From assembly GCA_002440065.1 (NCBI GenBank), contig DJRK01000043.1:1-8075 (forward strand): a stretch of 8,075 nucleotides of DNA, written 5' to 3'. Position 1 is the first letter of the stretch. Each line of letters begins with the position of its first letter. The notes under the pieces were generated by a model. It saw nothing but the letters and a program-made list of their open reading frames with translations, was not told where the DNA came from and made no database searches. The translations under genes and the position numbers were made by a program. This document shows positions 5,637 through 8,075 of the stretch, in pieces. The stretch is from Atopobium sp. UBA6362. GTDB taxonomy: Bacteria; Actinomycetota; Coriobacteriia; Coriobacteriales; Atopobiaceae.

Positions 5637-6317
5637 TTAGCGCAAGAAAGGGTTCTGCTTAAGCTCACGGGCCATCGTGGTCGAGGGGCCATGGCCGCAG
5701 AGAAGCTGCGTCTCGGGCGGGATCTCGCGCGCCATGCGCGCGAGCGAGCGGCAGATGGCGGCCTCGTCGCCGCCGGCAAGGTCCGTGCGGCCGTGGCTGC
5801 CCGGGAACAGCGTGTCCCCCACAAACGCCACGCCAGCGGCGCTCCCGCCGCCAAGAAGCACGACGCCCCCAGGCGTGTGGCCCGGCGTCTCCATGACCGT
5901 GAACGTCGCCGTGCCCACGTGAATCACGTCGCCCTCGGCGAGCTCGCGGTCGGGCAGCGGCGCATCGTCGTCGTAGGCGATGCCCAACTCGGAGACCTCG
6001 CCCGCGTGCGTCGCCATCTCGGCGTCGGCGGCCGAGATGAGAAAAGGCGCCCCGGTCGCGGCTTTGAGCGCGGCGACGCCTCCCACATGGTCGCCGTGCC
6101 CGTGGGTCGCGGCGATGTAGTCCACCCGCACGTCCCCCAGGCGCTCGGCGACGGCAGCGCCGGAGTCGCCCGGGTCCACGACCAGGCACGCGCCGCCGCT
6201 CACGTAGGCGTAGCAGTTGGTCTGGATGGGGCTCACCACGAAGCAGCGGAGCTCGTCCTTCTTGGCAGGCGAACCCGCAGCGCTCGCTGCGGCCCCGCCG
6301 TCGAAACCCTCGGCCAT
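5637..6317 (-). CDS. MBL-fold metallo-hydrolase (glyoxalase II-like)
   Basis: A 226-residue soluble metallo-beta-lactamase-fold hydrolase. All metal ligands of the family are visible: THGHGDH at 71-77 (H72, H74, D76, H77), PGHTPGG at 145-151 (H147), GDTLF at 167-171 (bridging D168) and CGHGPST at 207-213 (H209). The protein should therefore bind two metal ions and hydrolyse a thioester or other ester. It lacks the C-terminal substrate-binding domain of true glyoxalase II, like many short bacterial homologues of the YcbL type, so the substrate is unknown. Residues 1-20 are an Ala/Gly-rich extension before the fold begins. The ATG at 6317 is one base past the rel stop (TAG-C-ATG), with AGGAGG 7 bases upstream inside rel, so translation is very likely coupled. 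In many Firmicutes rel is followed by dtd and a similar hydrolase; here dtd is absent between them. Confidence 0.9.
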   Translation of the reverse strand: MAEGFDGGAAASAAGSPAKKDELRCFVVSPIQTNCYAYVSGGACLVVDPGDSGAAVAERLGDVRVDYIAATHGHGDHVGGVAALKAATGAPFLISAADAEMATHAGEVSELGIAYDDDAPLPDRELAEGDVIHVGTATFTVMETPGHTPGGVVLLGGGSAAGVAFVGDTLFPGSHGRTDLAGGDEAAICRSLARMAREIPPETQLLCGHGPSTTMARELKQNPFLR

Positions 6318-6318
6318 G

Positions 6319-8075
6319 CTAGCCCCTCCTCTTGAGCTGGTTCGCGCCCTCGCCCGGCATGAGGCGGCGCGCGTCGTAGACGGACGGGACGCGGCTCACG
6401 CACGCGAGCAGCGAGTCGAGCAGGCTCGCGTCGGAGATGCTCACGAGGAAGCGCAGGCGCGCGATGCCCTGGCTCGACGTCTGCGTCGCGGCCGAGAGGA
6501 TGTTGCCGCCCGCGTCGCCGATCGCGATGGTCACGTCCTTGAGCAGGCCCATGCGGTCGGTGGCCTCGACCACGATCTCGACGCGGAACTCCGTGGCGCC
6601 CGAGCCGTCCCAGGAGACCTCGATCATGCGCTCGGGGTGCGACATGAGGCCCGCGACGTTGGGGCAGGAGGTGCGGTGGACCGAGACGCCCCTGCCGCGC
6701 GTGATGAAGCCCACGATGTCGTCGCCGGCGACCGGGTTGCAGCAATGCGCGAGGTGCACGAGCAGGTCCGGGTCGCCCTTGACGACGACGCCGCAGTTGC
6801 TCCGGCGCTTCTTGCCCTTCGCCGCCTGGGTGATCGCATAGGACTTCATGATGGGCCGGTTGCCCGCCATGGCCTCCTTGCGCGCAGCCTGGCGCTCGGC
6901 CTCCTTGGCCGCGGCCTCGAGCTGCTCCGGCGAGCCCTCCTTGAGGATGTCCTCGATGCGGTTCGCGGCGAGGTTGGCCGTGAGCTTGCCCGTGTGAACC
7001 GCGGCGAAGAGGTCCGACTCGTCCTTGAACTTGAGCGCCTCGCACGCGCGCTCGATGGCCTTCGCCGTGCGCTTGGAGCCGATGCCGTAGCCGCGGCGAC
7101 GCAACTCGCGGGCGAGCTCGACACGGCCCTGCTCGGCGTCGTCGGACTTGGACACGCTCGAGAAGTACTTGCGGATCTTTGAGCGGGCCGACGGCGTGAC
7201 GACGATGTTCATCCAGTCGTGGCTGGGCTTGGCGTTCTTGTTCGTGAGGATCTCGACGCGGTCGCCCATGCTCAGCTTGTAGGTAAGGGGAACGACCGAG
7301 CCGTTGACCTTGGCGCCCACGCAGTGGTTGCCCACCTCGGTGTGGACGGCGTAGGCGAAATCGAGCGGGGTGGAGTCGCGGCGCAGCGAGAGCACCTCGC
7401 CCTTGGGGGTAAAGACGAAGATCTCGTGCTCAAAGAGGTCGACGCGCAGGTTGTCCAGGAACTCGTGGGCGTCCTCGACGTCGTCCTCCACGGCCCAGTC
7501 GAGGCTCTTGCGGATCCAGTTGATCGTGGAGTCGATGGAGCGGTCCTCGGCGCTCATGCGGCCGCGCGAGTTGCCGGACTTCTTGTAGAGCCAGTGGGCG
7601 GCGATGCCGTACTCGGACGCCTCGTGCATCTCGACCGTGCGGATCTGGATCTCGATGGGGCGGCCGTCCGGGCCCACGACGGTGGTGTGGAGCGACTGGT
7701 AGAGGTTGGCCTTGGGCGTGGCGATGTAGTCCTTGAACCGGCCCGGCACGGGGCGGAACATGTCGTGGATGTGGCCGAGAACGTTGTAGCAGTCGGGGAT
7801 ATCGTCCACAATGACGCGGAACGCGCAGAGATCGAAGATCTCGTCCAGACCGCGCTTCTGCGTATACATCTTGCGGTAAATGCTGTAGGTGTGCTTGATG
7901 CGGCTCTGCACCGTTGCGTGGAAGTTATACTCTGTGAGCCGGTCGGTGATCTTCTTCTCGACGTCGGACATGAACCTGTTGAGCACGTCCGCCTTGCTGT
8001 CGAGGTAGGTGATGATCTCGCGGTAGCCGTCCGGGTCGAGGTATTTGAGCGAGAGGTCCTCGAGCTCCCACTTGA
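6319..8075 (-). CDS. rel: Bifunctional (p)ppGpp synthetase/hydrolase Rel (5' end beyond window)
   Basis: This long RelA/SpoT-homologue makes and degrades the alarmone (p)ppGpp in response to uncharged tRNA on the ribosome. 585 residues are visible, with the start off the right edge; about 170-200 residues carrying most of the HD hydrolase domain are missing. The frame is open through WELEDLSLKYLDPDGYREI at the edge, a typical end of the hydrolase region. The synthetase domain follows: RIKHTYSIYRKM (7902-7867), then GRFKDYIATPKANLYQSLHT (about 7743-7684). The RFKD at 7740-7729 is the RXKD form found in bifunctional Rel enzymes, not the EXDD of monofunctional RelA. The TGS domain (FVFTPKGEVLSL, FAYAVHTEVGN) binds the tRNA end. 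A Cys-containing region (HCCNPVAGDDIVGF) and a C-terminal ACT domain (EFRVEIVVEATDRMGLLKDV) complete the regulatory half. The stop at 6319 is one base from the next gene. Confidence 0.96.
   Translation of the reverse strand, partial: KWELEDLSLKYLDPDGYREIITYLDSKADVLNRFMSDVEKKITDRLTEYNFHATVQSRIKHTYSIYRKMYTQKRGLDEIFDLCAFRVIVDDIPDCYNVLGHIHDMFRPVPGRFKDYIATPKANLYQSLHTTVVGPDGRPIEIQIRTVEMHEASEYGIAAHWLYKKSGNSRGRMSAEDRSIDSTINWIRKSLDWAVEDDVEDAHEFLDNLRVDLFEHEIFVFTPKGEVLSLRRDSTPLDFAYAVHTEVGNHCVGAKVNGSVVPLTYKLSMGDRVEILTNKNAKPSHDWMNIVVTPSARSKIRKYFSSVSKSDDAEQGRVELARELRRRGYGIGSKRTAKAIERACEALKFKDESDLFAAVHTGKLTANLAANRIEDILKEGSPEQLEAAAKEAERQAARKEAMAGNRPIMKSYAITQAAKGKKRRSNCGVVVKGDPDLLVHLAHCCNPVAGDDIVGFITRGRGVSVHRTSCPNVAGLMSHPERMIEVSWDGSGATEFRVEIVVEATDRMGLLKDVTIAIGDAGGNILSAATQTSSQGIARLRFLVSISDASLLDSLLACVSRVPSVYDARRLMPGEGANQLKRRG

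Noticed and set aside
6217..7182. Plus-strand open frame opposite rel and the hydrolase
   Set aside because: It is Ala/Arg/Leu-rich with no recognisable motif, whereas the minus strand encodes clear TGS, ACT and MBL-fold motifs.
7984..7986. GTG as start of rel
   Set aside because: The frame continues upstream to the window edge with conserved Rel sequence (WELEDLSLKYL), so the real start is outside the window.

Overview
All six protein-coding genes supported in this window lie on the minus strand, so transcription runs from high to low coordinates. GC content is high, and the two genes at the edges are incomplete. The gene set suggests a high-GC Gram-positive bacterium, probably Coriobacteriia (Olsenella/Collinsella-like): a Tat-type lipoprotein as ABC binding protein, an RXKD-type Rel, and an Ala/Pro-rich exported protein with a C-terminal block that resembles Coriobacterial hypothetical proteins as I remember them. 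This placement is inference, not the result of a search.

Right part (8075 to 5637): the 3' three quarters of a long RelA/SpoT-type (p)ppGpp synthetase/hydrolase, followed after one base by a small metallo-beta-lactamase-fold hydrolase. The two look translationally coupled.

Middle gap (5636 to 5231, 406 bp): this is the richest non-coding part. From right to left it holds an array of four related 13-bp palindromic sites (half-site AAAGTGAAG) spaced by near-integral helical turns. Next comes a 12-bp GC-only hairpin built from two copies of GGCGCGCGCC. Last is a nested inverted-repeat structure (6 bp plus 9 bp) just before the next gene, which can also place an anti-Shine-Dalgarno strand against that gene's ribosome binding site. 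This looks like a regulated promoter plus a structured 5' leader; I do not recognise it as a known riboswitch class.

Centre (5230 to 3308): an unrecognised 480-aa exported or membrane-anchored protein, followed 6 bp later by a VanZ-like membrane protein. The pair probably acts at the cell envelope.

Left part (3307 to 1): a branched-chain amino acid (or similar) ABC importer operon, ordered livJ/K-type binding lipoprotein, livH permease, livM permease. It presumably continues into livG and livF beyond position 1. The binding protein has a 184-bp leader with two tandem hairpins and a U-tract directly in front of its Shine-Dalgarno, and an 11-bp stem-loop separates it from the permeases. Both could set how much binding protein is made relative to the membrane components. 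The Rel stringent-response gene and the amino acid importer share a nutritional theme, but they are separated by other genes and nothing shows they are co-transcribed.
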